64,000 nt of DNA from Azospirillum sp. RU38E (GTDB taxonomy: Bacteria > Pseudomonadota > Alphaproteobacteria > Azospirillales > Azospirillaceae): positions 310,001 to 374,000 of the forward strand of contig NZ_FZOI01000001.1 in assembly GCF_900188385.1 (NCBI RefSeq). The letters run 5' to 3'. The notes under the pieces are model-generated. The model was not told the DNA's origin and made no database searches. It saw only the letters and a list, made by a program, of their open reading frames with translations. How positions within the stretch are numbered: the stretch's first letter is position 1; each line of letters opens with the position of its first letter. Positions 53,542 through 61,507 of the stretch are shown here, piece by piece. The position numbers were made by a program, and so were the translations under genes.

Positions 53542-54273
53542 TCAGACCCTGCCCGCCTCGTCTTCCTCTGCCGCGGCTTCGCCACCCCGGAAGCCCATGG
53601 CGACAATATAGGTCTCGCTGCTGTCCTGCCGGCTGGCGGCCGGTTTGGCGTGGCGGACGGTGGTGAAATCCTTTTTCATCTGCGCCAGCAATTCCCGCTC
53701 CGCCCCGCCCTGGAACAGTTTGCAGACGAAATGCCCGCCCGGTGCCAGCACCTCTGTGGCGAACTGATAGGCCATTTCGGCCAGCCCCATGATGCGCAGA
53801 TGGTCGGTCTGGGTGTGGCCGGTGGTGTTGGCGGCCATGTCCGACATCACCACATCGGCCGGCCCCTGCAACAGCGCCTTCAGGCGCAGCGGTGCCTCAT
53901 GGCTGGTGAAATCCATCTGGAAGGTGGTGGCGCCGGGCACAGCCTCCATCTCCAGCAGGTCAAGCCCCACCACCTGGCCGCTGCCGCCCTTGTCGGACTT
54001 GGATTTTTCCACCGCCACCTGGGTCCAGCCGCCGGGGGCGGCGCCCAGATCGACGATGCGCTGGCCCCGCTTCAGCAGGCCGAACTTCTCATCCAGCTGC
54101 AACAGCTTGAAGGCGGCGCGGCTGCGGAAGCCGCGCTTCTTGGCTTCCACCACATAGGGGTCGTTCAACTGCCGTTCCAGCCAGCGGGCAGAGGAGACGC
54201 TGCGCCGCTTGGCCGTCTTCACGCGCACGGCCTGATTACGGCCGGTGGGGATATTGCCGGAGGACTTGGTCAT
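53542..54273 (-). CDS. rlmE: 23S rRNA (uridine-2'-O-)-methyltransferase RlmE
   Basis: A 243-residue FtsJ/RlmE protein that methylates the ribose of U2552 in the 23S rRNA A loop. The SAM motif is RIVDLGAAPGGWTQVAVEKS; the catalytic K-D-K-E set is visible in RAAFKLLQLDEKFG (Lys), VVMSDMAANTTGHTQTDHLR (Asp), FVCKLFQGG (Lys) and SSETYIVAMGFRG (Glu). A basic N-terminal extension (about 35 residues) and an acidic tail (EEDEAGRV) exceed the E. coli length of 209. It lies 118 bases downstream of ppx/gppA on the same strand, a conserved alphaproteobacterial order. Confidence 0.95.
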   Translation of the reverse strand: MTKSSGNIPTGRNQAVRVKTAKRRSVSSARWLERQLNDPYVVEAKKRGFRSRAAFKLLQLDEKFGLLKRGQRIVDLGAAPGGWTQVAVEKSKSDKGGSGQVVGLDLLEMEAVPGATTFQMDFTSHEAPLRLKALLQGPADVVMSDMAANTTGHTQTDHLRIMGLAEMAYQFATEVLAPGGHFVCKLFQGGAERELLAQMKKDFTTVRHAKPAASRQDSSETYIVAMGFRGGEAAAEEDEAGRV

Positions 54274-54391
54274 GACAGCGCACACCTGGGAACGGACGGT
54301 CGAAAAACAAGCGTTCCATATCGGCCGGATCGCGCCGGCAGGCAAGGGGGCGCTTCGCAACCCAGCCTAGCAGGGTGCGGCGGCAGCCGGA

Positions 54392-55477
54392 TCAGCGGTG
54401 GCGGCGGGCGTGGGCGGCCAGTTCGAACAAGATGCCTTCCCGCACGCCCCGGTCGGCGATGCGCAGTTGCGGCACCGGCCATTGCCGCCAGATCGCATCC
54501 AGGATGGCGCAGCCGGCCACCACCAGATCGGCCCGGTCACGGCCGACACAGGGTTGGCTGGACCGGCCCAGATAATCCAGCCCCAGCAGGGTTTCAGAGA
54601 TGCTGCGCGCCTTGTCCCGGTCCAGCCAGGCACCATCCACGCGCGACCGGTCGTAACGGGCCAGCCCCATCTGGATGCCGGCCAGCGTCGTCACCGTGCC
54701 GGATGCGCCCAGCATCTGCACCCGACGGGTGGCCACGGCAGCGGCAATATTGTTGCGGCTGTCAAAATCGCTCAAGGCCGAGCCAACCCGGTCCATCATG
54801 CGGCGGTAATCATGCGGGCAGACCCGGTCCCCGCCATAGGTCTCCGTCAGGTTCACCACGCCCAGCGGCACGGAAATCTGGTCCAGCACCACCGGCCGGC
54901 CGCGCGACAGCCTGATCCACAGCAACTCTGTGGAGCCGCCGCCAATATCAAAAACCAGCGCATGGGGCAGCGTGCTGTCCAGCAGGGGGGCGCAGCCGGC
55001 CAGGGCCAGCCGCGCCTCTTCCTTCGGGCTGATGATCTCGATCCGCAGGCCGGTTTCCGTGGCTACCCGGCCCAGGAACTCCTCACAATTATCGGCGCGG
55101 CGGCAGGCCTCCGTGCCCACAGCGCGCACCAGGCTGACGCCGCGCCGTTCCATCTTGGACCGGCAGACCTTCAGCGCCTGCACCGTGCGGGCCATGGCAT
55201 CGTCGCACAGCCGGTCGCTGCGGGTCAGCCCTTCGCCCAGGCGGACGATGCGGGAAAAGGCATCGATGACGCGAAACCCGTCCCGCGCCGGGCGGGCGAT
55301 CAGCAGGCGGCAATTATTGGTGCCCAGGTCCAGGGCGGCCAGAACCGGGGGCCGGCTTTCCAGCCCGGCATCAAAAGGGAGGGCCGTATCCTCACGATGG
55401 GCATGAGCGGCGGCCGTCGTCGTCGAAGCGGGGGACGTAACCCCCGTTCCCGACGCCGGTGTCTGTTGGACAGACAT
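54392..55477 (-). CDS. Ppx/GppA phosphatase family protein
   Basis: A 361-residue exopolyphosphatase/guanosine pentaphosphate phosphatase of the ASKHA fold. Motifs in order: VLAALDLGTNNCRLLIARP, DAFSRIVRLGEGLTRSDRL, LVRAVGTEACRRADNCEEFL, IEIISPKEEARLALAG, ALVFDIGGGSTELLWIRL and LGASGTVTTLAGIQMGL. It may hydrolyse polyphosphate or pppGpp; the single-domain short form does not decide between them. The N-terminal 45 residues are Thr/Ala-rich and probably disordered. The ATG at MSVQQTPA follows GGAGGCGGG; a GTG 33 codons upstream is in frame. rlmE lies downstream. Confidence 0.9.
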   Translation of the reverse strand: MSVQQTPASGTGVTSPASTTTAAAHAHREDTALPFDAGLESRPPVLAALDLGTNNCRLLIARPARDGFRVIDAFSRIVRLGEGLTRSDRLCDDAMARTVQALKVCRSKMERRGVSLVRAVGTEACRRADNCEEFLGRVATETGLRIEIISPKEEARLALAGCAPLLDSTLPHALVFDIGGGSTELLWIRLSRGRPVVLDQISVPLGVVNLTETYGGDRVCPHDYRRMMDRVGSALSDFDSRNNIAAAVATRRVQMLGASGTVTTLAGIQMGLARYDRSRVDGAWLDRDKARSISETLLGLDYLGRSSQPCVGRDRADLVVAGCAILDAIWRQWPVPQLRIADRGVREGILFELAAHARRHR

Positions 55478-55788
55478 GCTCGCTAAACCCGCCTCCACGC
55501 TTGCCACCCTGGTCCTTTTCTCAACGTCCGGTCTGATGCGACCGTCCCGCACGCCCATCGCGGCCGATTTACACACCGTTCATCGTAACCGATGACGTCC
55601 CGGCCGCAAACCGCCATTGCAACAAATCCGCCGCATCCTCACCGATGGTATATGTACATATAACAGATGCATAACCAACATCGTTGTTATGCGTTCCTGT
55701 GATGCGAAGGGGCTTCCCAGGCTTGTCGGCAGGTGCTATAAGCCCGCCCACCCTGACGGCGGCCATTTATGGTGGTTCGTTGGTCGGA
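55478..55788. other. Intergenic region, ppx/gppA to the tRNA genes
   Basis: About 311 bases. It should hold the divergent promoters for ppx/gppA and for the tRNA genes. The only clear structure is a dyad at 55669-55692 (GCATAACCAAC, ATC, GTTGTTATGC, one bulge) in an AT-rich stretch with TATATGTACATATA just before it. No gene was recognised. Confidence 0.45.
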
Positions 55789-55862
55789 TGGGGGATCGTC
55801 TAACGGTAGGACAGCGGACTCTGACTCCGCCAGTCTAGGTTCGAATCCTAGTCCCCCAGCCA
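55789..55862 (+). tRNA. tRNA-Gln (anticodon CTG), copy 1
   Basis: A 74-base cloverleaf with encoded CCA. The acceptor stem TGGGGGA pairs with TCCCCCA, the anticodon arm is GCGGA-CTCTGAC-TCCGC with anticodon CTG (glutamine, codon CAG), and the T arm is CTAGG-TTCGAAT-CCTAG. Identical to copy 2, which starts 128 bases further on. Confidence 0.97.
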
Positions 55863-55916
55863 TCTTCCTGCGACGGAAGATGTTACATCCGGTGCGGCGC
55901 AGGCCGACACCCCGGA

Positions 55917-55990
55917 TGGGGGATCGTCTAACGGTAGGACAGCGGACTCTGACTCCGCCAGTCTAGGTTCGAATCCTAGTCCCCCAGCCA
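55917..55990 (+). tRNA. tRNA-Gln (anticodon CTG), copy 2
   Basis: Base-for-base identical to the tRNA-Gln at 55789, including the encoded CCA, with a 54-base spacer between them. The two are likely one transcript and arose by tandem duplication; flanking similarity is limited to a few bases, so the duplication is not very recent. Confidence 0.97.
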
Positions 55991-56376
55991 CCTTTTCAAT
56001 TATTTCCAGCCTTTGTGTTTCTGCATTGCTGCGGGTGTCAGCCTGCTGATCGCTGCAACGCTGTTATTCTGCCGTGATACAAAAAGGCAACTTTATTGGT
56101 GTCTGATCGGATACAATTGCGCCCTCAAGCATAGGGAGCGAATTCCCCTGTCGTTGCGTTCCGAAAAGAAATTTTAGGAATCTTTTGTTTTCAGGACATT
56201 ACAGCCTTTATCGGCAACTGAATCGCGCTTGCCCTGATCGAATGGATGCATAGTGTTCAATTCCTTATTGGAAATGCGCTGCCAGAAATACCGTCAATAT
56301 CCTTTTGCATAAGTTTAAAAGTTCACCTGACAAACTATTGATCACTTCCCGTGGGTTAGACAAACAGGGGGCGGCA
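55991..56376. other. Intergenic region upstream of the soluble chemoreceptor
   Basis: A 386-base, relatively AT-rich region (notably 56080-56345). It should contain the chemoreceptor promoter. An in-frame TTG at 56305 could extend that protein by 24 residues, but these are not like a receptor N-terminus. No tRNA, riboswitch or other gene was recognised. Confidence 0.45.
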
Positions 56377-57858
56377 ATGCTCTTCGCGGCGGGAAATGAG
56401 GCATCAGCAGTGTTGGCGGCAGTGGGTGAAACGCTGGGGATCATCGAATTCACGCCGCAAGGCGTCATCCTGAATGCCAATCCCAAATTCCTGGCCGTGG
56501 TCGGCTACACGCTTGCTGAAATCAAGGGTAAGCATCACAGCCTGCTTGTTGATGAACAGACGCGCGGCAGTGAAACCTATCGTGACTTCTGGCAGGCGAT
56601 GGCAAAGGGACAGAAGCGGGAGGCTGAACTGATCAAGCGGATCGCCAAGGGCGGCCGCGAAATCTGGATTCACGGTTCCTATAACCCGGTCATGGATCGC
56701 CATGGCAAAGTGACCCGCGTGGTCAAGGTGGCCTCCGACATGACGGAGGTGCGCAACCGTTCCCTGGACCAGCAGGGGCAGTTGACTGCCCTGCACCGCT
56801 CCCAGGCCGTGATCTCCTTTGCCCCCGACGGGACCATCCTGGAGGCCAACGAGAATTTCCTGAAAACGATGGGCTATCGGCTGGAGGAGGTTAAGGGCCG
56901 CCATCACAGCATGTTCGTGGCAGCGGAAGAGATATCCTTACCTGCCTATAAGCAATTCTGGGAACAGTTGCGCGCCGGCCAATATGCGCAGGCAGAATTC
57001 CGCCGGGTGGCGAAGGGTAAGCGCACCGTCTATATCCAGGCCACTTATAATCCCGTGCTTGATGGGGAGGGGCGGGTGCTGAAGGTGGTGAAATTCGCCA
57101 CCGACATCACCGATCAGGTGGAAGCGCGCCAGCGCAAGGAAGAGACGCTGAACGCCGTGCAGAAATATCTGGGCGATATCGTGACGGCGGTGGAGCAATC
57201 CAACCAGCAGGCCGTCACCGCCGCCAGCGCTTCGCAGCAGACCTCTGCCAGCGTGGCGGCGGTGGCTGCCGGGTCGCAGCAGCTGGACCTCTCCATCCGG
57301 GAAATCGCCCAGAGCATGAGCCGGTCCAAGGATGCGACGGAGAAGGCCTTCACCGAGGCTGCCGTGGTGGATGAAGCGACACGCCGGCTGCTGTCCACCA
57401 CCCAATCGATGGATGATATCGTTAAGCTGATCAGCGGCATTGCCGGTCAGATCAACATGCTGGCCCTGAATGCCTCCATTGAAAGTGCCCGGGCCGGGGA
57501 AGCGGGCCGGGGCTTTGCCGTTGTGGCGGCCGAAGTGAAGAGCCTGGCCCGGCAGGCCAGTGATGCCACCCAGCGCATCGGCACGGAGATCACCAACCTG
57601 CAAAGCGTGGCCGATGACGTGGCCGACAAGCTGGATGCGATCCGCGGCGCCATTGAGGCGGTGCGCGGCTATGTCATGGGCACCAGCAGCGCTGTTGAGG
57701 AACAGAGCGCCGTGGCGCGGCTGATGAACAGCAACATGCGCGGCGCCTCGGGGGCTGTGGAGCAGATTCATCACAGTGTGGATGAAATCGCCCACAGCAC
57801 CCAGGTGGCCAATCGCACGGTCTTCAGCGTGCGCGACGCCTTGCAGAAGATTGCCTGA
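56377..57858 (+). CDS. Soluble methyl-accepting chemotaxis protein with two PAS domains
   Basis: A 493-residue cytoplasmic chemoreceptor with no membrane segment. PAS 1 (about residues 10-125) and PAS 2 (about 135-250) are parallel copies: IIEFTPQGVILNANPKFLAV with GKHHSLLVDEQTRGSETYRD, and VISFAPDGTILEANENFLKT with GRHHSMFVAAEEISLPAYKQ. The FWQAMAKGQ/FWEQLRAGQ and ATYNPVLD segments mark the Aer-like or BdlA-like PAS type that may bind haem or flavin. The signalling domain has ISGIAGQINMLALNASIESA and RAGEAGRGFAVVAAEVKSLA. The layout resembles BdlA, a biofilm-dispersal receptor. AGGGGGCGGCA precedes the ATG. It ends three bases from the convergent PanE-like gene. Confidence 0.93.
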   Translation: MLFAAGNEASAVLAAVGETLGIIEFTPQGVILNANPKFLAVVGYTLAEIKGKHHSLLVDEQTRGSETYRDFWQAMAKGQKREAELIKRIAKGGREIWIHGSYNPVMDRHGKVTRVVKVASDMTEVRNRSLDQQGQLTALHRSQAVISFAPDGTILEANENFLKTMGYRLEEVKGRHHSMFVAAEEISLPAYKQFWEQLRAGQYAQAEFRRVAKGKRTVYIQATYNPVLDGEGRVLKVVKFATDITDQVEARQRKEETLNAVQKYLGDIVTAVEQSNQQAVTAASASQQTSASVAAVAAGSQQLDLSIREIAQSMSRSKDATEKAFTEAAVVDEATRRLLSTTQSMDDIVKLISGIAGQINMLALNASIESARAGEAGRGFAVVAAEVKSLARQASDATQRIGTEITNLQSVADDVADKLDAIRGAIEAVRGYVMGTSSAVEEQSAVARLMNSNMRGASGAVEQIHHSVDEIAHSTQVANRTVFSVRDALQKIA

Positions 57859-57861
57859 TTC

Positions 57862-58788
57862 TTACTGGGCGTTCCTGGCGGCCAGTTGCCGCTCATAAAC
57901 CCGCAGATGCAGCAGCCCCAGGCCCAGCAGCGGGGTGGCGATATCGTGCGCATGCCCCCGGCGCACGATATCGCCGATAATATGTTCGGCCTCCGTCCGG
58001 TTGCCGCGCGCCACGTCGCGCGCCATGGAGGCATTCATCGTGCTGGCGGCATCCGTCAGTTCCCCGCGATAGCGCTCCAGCACCGATCCGCGCGGGGCAT
58101 AGCCGGCGGCGGCAGCGACGGCGGCGGCCTCGTCCAGCATGGCATTCATGAAGCTTGTGCCGCCGGGCAGGCTGTTCACATCGCCGACACTGCCGCGCAT
58201 CAGGCAGGTGGAGGCGGCCAGCGTGGCCAGGAAGAAGAATTTCTCCCACATATCCAGCATGATGCTGTCGCTCTGGCTCCATTCCACCGAGGTGCCGGCA
58301 AAGCAGGCCGCCAGCCGGTCCACCATGGTCTGCTGGTTGGGGGAGCGGGCGCCGAAGATCAGCCGGTGGATATTGGAGAGATGGCGGATGGTGCCGTCCG
58401 GCTCCATGGTGATGGGGATATGGCAGAGCCCGCCCATCACCCGTTCCGCGCCAAAGGTGGCGTCCAGCCGATCAATATGGTTCAAGCCGTTCAGCAGCGG
58501 CAGGATCAGCGTTTCCGGCCCGATGGCGGGCTGGATGGTTTCCATCGCACCGTCCAGATCAAACGCTTTGCAGGCCAGCACCACCAGATCATAGGGCTTG
58601 CGCGCCTTGGTGATGGTCTGGGCCGGCAGGCGGATATTGCCGTGCGGGCTTTCCACCCGCAGCAGGTTTTCCATCAGCTGGGCCTGCCGGCGCGGGCGCA
58701 CCAGAAAGCTGACATTGGCCCCCGCCTCCATCAGCCGCCCACCGAAATAACCGCCGACCCCGCCGGCCCCCAGGAACAGGATACGCAT
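57862..58788 (-). CDS. Ketopantoate reductase (ApbA/PanE) family protein
   Basis: A 308-residue NADP-binding reductase. The Rossmann motif is MRILFLGAGGVGGYFGGRLM; LVVLACKAFDLDGAM, LLNGLNHIDRLDATFG and VMGGLCHIPITMEPDGTI are family segments. The catalytic lysine candidate is in VLACKAFD, and KFFFLATLAASTCLMRGSVG is the C-domain core. The reaction may be ketopantoate to pantoate (pathway to pantothenate, with panC at 41906), but many family members act on other 2-keto acids, so panE is not assigned. Confidence 0.88.
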   Translation of the reverse strand: MRILFLGAGGVGGYFGGRLMEAGANVSFLVRPRRQAQLMENLLRVESPHGNIRLPAQTITKARKPYDLVVLACKAFDLDGAMETIQPAIGPETLILPLLNGLNHIDRLDATFGAERVMGGLCHIPITMEPDGTIRHLSNIHRLIFGARSPNQQTMVDRLAACFAGTSVEWSQSDSIMLDMWEKFFFLATLAASTCLMRGSVGDVNSLPGGTSFMNAMLDEAAAVAAAAGYAPRGSVLERYRGELTDAASTMNASMARDVARGNRTEAEHIIGDIVRRGHAHDIATPLLGLGLLHLRVYERQLAARNAQ

Positions 58789-58817
58789 TCACTTTCCTCC
58801 GAAACCCGCCACCAGGA

Positions 58818-59816
58818 TCATAGTATCTTCTGTGGCAACCGCAGCAATTCCTTGCGGATATCGTTCAGCCCCGGCTGCCGGTCGGCGGCAAAGGGCAGGG
58901 GGCGACAGAGATGCATGGCGGCCAGCCCGATGCGCGCTGTCAGCAGGCCGTTGACCATCCCTTGGCCAAGCCGGGCAGAGATGGCGGCTGCCACCGTGCC
59001 GCCCAGCGCATCCACCAGCAGCCCGTCACCGCCTTCCACCATCCCGGCCACGCCGACATTTTCCGCCATGCGTCGCACCAGCCGGGCGGAGCCGAACAGG
59101 CCGGGCCGGGCGGCGTAGAGGGCGGCGATTTCCCGTACCAGCTTCATGTTGCGCCACAAAACCAGGGCGACATCCAGCAGGGCGGCCGGGCTGAGCGCCG
59201 TGCCGACCGCCACATCACGCGACGCCGCCAGTACCAGCCGATAGGCGGCACTGTCCAGCGGGGTCAGCAGGATGCGGTCGGTCAGGGCCAGCATCTCCCG
59301 CCCATCATGCGCATCGGTGACCGCGCTGGCCAGGGCGTGACGCGCGGGGGCCAGATCGCGGCGGCCGGCATAGAGATCGGCCACCGCGTCGCGCAGAACA
59401 GCGGCTTCCTTCCCCGTCGCCCCGCCGGCCAGCAGGGCGGCGGCGCGCTGGCGCAGATCATCCACCCGGCGCAACCGCCGCCAGGCCAGTGCCTCCCGCC
59501 CGGTCAGCCAGCCCAGGCTGGCCACGGCCAGCCCCAGCAGGCCGGCCAGCGCGCTCCCCGCCCAGGGGGACCAGTTGAACGCCCGGTTGATCAGGTCGGC
59601 CGTGTCGAAGCCCAGTGCTGCCAGCAGCAAGGCCGCCAGCGACAGCAGCAGCAGCCGGGCCGCCCCCTTGCCGCGACGGGGCGGGGGCAGGATGTCGCCG
59701 GCCAGGGATGTTGGGGCATCGGGCTCCAGCTCGGCCGGCAGGGGGCGGGCGCTGGCCGGGTCGAATTCCATCGGCGGCACCCAGGCGGGTGGGGCCTTAT
59801 CTTCAGTTCTGCTCAT
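58818..59816 (-). CDS. YcjF (UPF0283/TIGR01620) family inner-membrane protein
   Basis: A 332-residue protein. After a Pro-rich cytosolic N-terminus come two membrane segments (about residues 53-70 and 84-104, LLLLSLAALLLAALGF and WAGSALAGLLGLAVASLGWL), then a helical soluble domain with DGLLVDALGGTVAAAISARL and GQGMVNGLLTARIGLAAMHL near the end. Function unknown. Its ATG overlaps the stop of the ycjX-type gene, matching the ycjX-ycjF pair of E. coli, whose expression is linked to envelope or heat stress. Confidence 0.88.
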   Translation of the reverse strand: MSRTEDKAPPAWVPPMEFDPASARPLPAELEPDAPTSLAGDILPPPRRGKGAARLLLLSLAALLLAALGFDTADLINRAFNWSPWAGSALAGLLGLAVASLGWLTGREALAWRRLRRVDDLRQRAAALLAGGATGKEAAVLRDAVADLYAGRRDLAPARHALASAVTDAHDGREMLALTDRILLTPLDSAAYRLVLAASRDVAVGTALSPAALLDVALVLWRNMKLVREIAALYAARPGLFGSARLVRRMAENVGVAGMVEGGDGLLVDALGGTVAAAISARLGQGMVNGLLTARIGLAAMHLCRPLPFAADRQPGLNDIRKELLRLPQKIL

Positions 59817-61231
59817 GCCAGCCGATCCCCGATCAGGAATTCCAGGGCTTGATCCAAGCGGATATTGGGCAGGCCGCGCCCATCGCGGCCCAGGCCGGGC
59901 GGTGGCTGGAAATCGGTGAAACGGAACCGGTCCGCCACCGCATCCCCAAGGCCCAGATGGCTGTCCGGCAGTTCGCCGGGGAACAGCACCAACGGTTCCG
60001 TCCGGCCCAGCGGGAAGCCCTGGATGCAGGCCAGCTGCCGCCCCTCATGCTCCGTCAGCACATTGTCGGTGCATTTGACCGCGGCAAGCGAGAGCGATTT
60101 CACCGCCGCCCCTTCAAAGCGGATATGGCGCAGCCGGTCAGCCATCAGCGTTTCCAGCAGCCCCGTCAGGGTGGCGTGCTGCGGGGCGGCCACATGGTCG
60201 GCCTTGGTGGCGGCGAACAGCACCCGGTCCACCCTTGCCCCGCCCAGCCAGTCCAGCCAGCCGCCCGTACCATGGCGGAAGCTTTCCAGCGTGGCCGACA
60301 GTGATCGGCGCAAATCCTCCATCCCTGGTTCCCCGGCATTGATGGCCGACAGCAGATCCACCAGCACGATCTGCCGGTCGATGCGGGCGAAATGGTCGCG
60401 GAAGAAACGGCGGATCACCTTGTCCTTATAGCCCTCGAACCGGTCCTGCATCAGCGCCCCCAGGGAGCCGTTGCGCCAGCGCCCATCTGGGGCCGGGGGC
60501 AGGGGGCAGAAGGTCAGGATGGGCGCACCCTCCATCTCCCCCGGCTCCAGAAAGCGGCCCGGCTGCAACAGCGACAGGCCGATGCGGCTGGCCCGGCATT
60601 GCCGCAGGAACTGGGTGTAAAGGCTGGCCAGCTGGCGGGCGGTTGCTTCGTCGGCCGCCATGGCCGGGTCGATCGTATCCAGCGCCTCCAGCCAGGGGCG
60701 GGCCAGATCATGCCGGGGCCGGGTGCTGGCCAGTTCCAGCGTCTGGACCGACCAGTCGCCGAATTCCTGCCGCAGCATCGGCAGGTCCAGCAGCCATTCA
60801 CCCGGATAATCGATAATGTCCAGGTTCAGCGTTGCCACCCCGCCCAGCCGGCGGCGCACCAGCCCAGCCGGCCGATAGCGCAGGGCAATGCGGATTTCGG
60901 AGACGGCGCGGGTGGCCTGGGGCCAGGCAGGGGCGGGGCCGGTCAAGGCGGCCAGATGGTTTTCATAATCAAAGCGGGGTATGGCGCCATCGGGCTGCGG
61001 CCGCAGCTGGGCGCCGATATAACGGCCCTGGGCCAGCACATCCAGAAAGGGCAGCCGCCCGGCCAGCAGCAGGTTGTTCAAGGTTGAGGTGATGAAGACC
61101 GTTTTGCCGGCCCGGCGCAGCCCGGTCACACCCAGGCGCAGCGTACCGCCGGCCAGCCGGGCCGCCACCTGTGCCGCCCCATCCACCACCCGGGCGCTGC
61201 CCTCTTCAATCCTTGTCAGCCAGTCCGCCAC
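59813..61231 (-). CDS. YcjX family P-loop NTPase (DUF463)
   Basis: A 472-residue GTPase-like protein. The P-loop is LGVTGLRRAGKTVFITSTLN; IDYPGEWLLDLPML carries the DxxG-like element, and LFAATKADHVAAPQHATLTG is the guanine-recognition TKAD motif. YcjX is a stress-induced GTPase-like protein of unknown cellular role that is paired with the membrane protein YcjF. The start is GTG behind AAGGAGTGATCGCCC. The C-terminus ends at the YcjF start with a four-base overlap. Confidence 0.9.
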   Translation of the reverse strand: MADWLTRIEEGSARVVDGAAQVAARLAGGTLRLGVTGLRRAGKTVFITSTLNNLLLAGRLPFLDVLAQGRYIGAQLRPQPDGAIPRFDYENHLAALTGPAPAWPQATRAVSEIRIALRYRPAGLVRRRLGGVATLNLDIIDYPGEWLLDLPMLRQEFGDWSVQTLELASTRPRHDLARPWLEALDTIDPAMAADEATARQLASLYTQFLRQCRASRIGLSLLQPGRFLEPGEMEGAPILTFCPLPPAPDGRWRNGSLGALMQDRFEGYKDKVIRRFFRDHFARIDRQIVLVDLLSAINAGEPGMEDLRRSLSATLESFRHGTGGWLDWLGGARVDRVLFAATKADHVAAPQHATLTGLLETLMADRLRHIRFEGAAVKSLSLAAVKCTDNVLTEHEGRQLACIQGFPLGRTEPLVLFPGELPDSHLGLGDAVADRFRFTDFQPPPGLGRDGRGLPNIRLDQALEFLIGDRLA

Positions 61232-61507
61232 GGGCGATCACTCCTTGCCGATCCTTGGCGCCATTGCCGCTCTCCCCCTCAGATATGGCATCTTCGGGCG
61301 CATTGTTAACGTTTTCCTGTCGCAAATGGTGCGGCAAGGCTTTCAAAGAGATTGTAATACCTATGTCGACAAAGGCAGATTATCGTCCGTGCGAAAACGT
61401 GTGGGCCTGACCGGCTTTCGCGTGATGGGGCTACCGCATGGCAAGGGTGCCGCCGATCCGCCGGATCGCTGGTGTCGGGCCATGGGACGACGTATGCAAG
61501 GTTCTGG

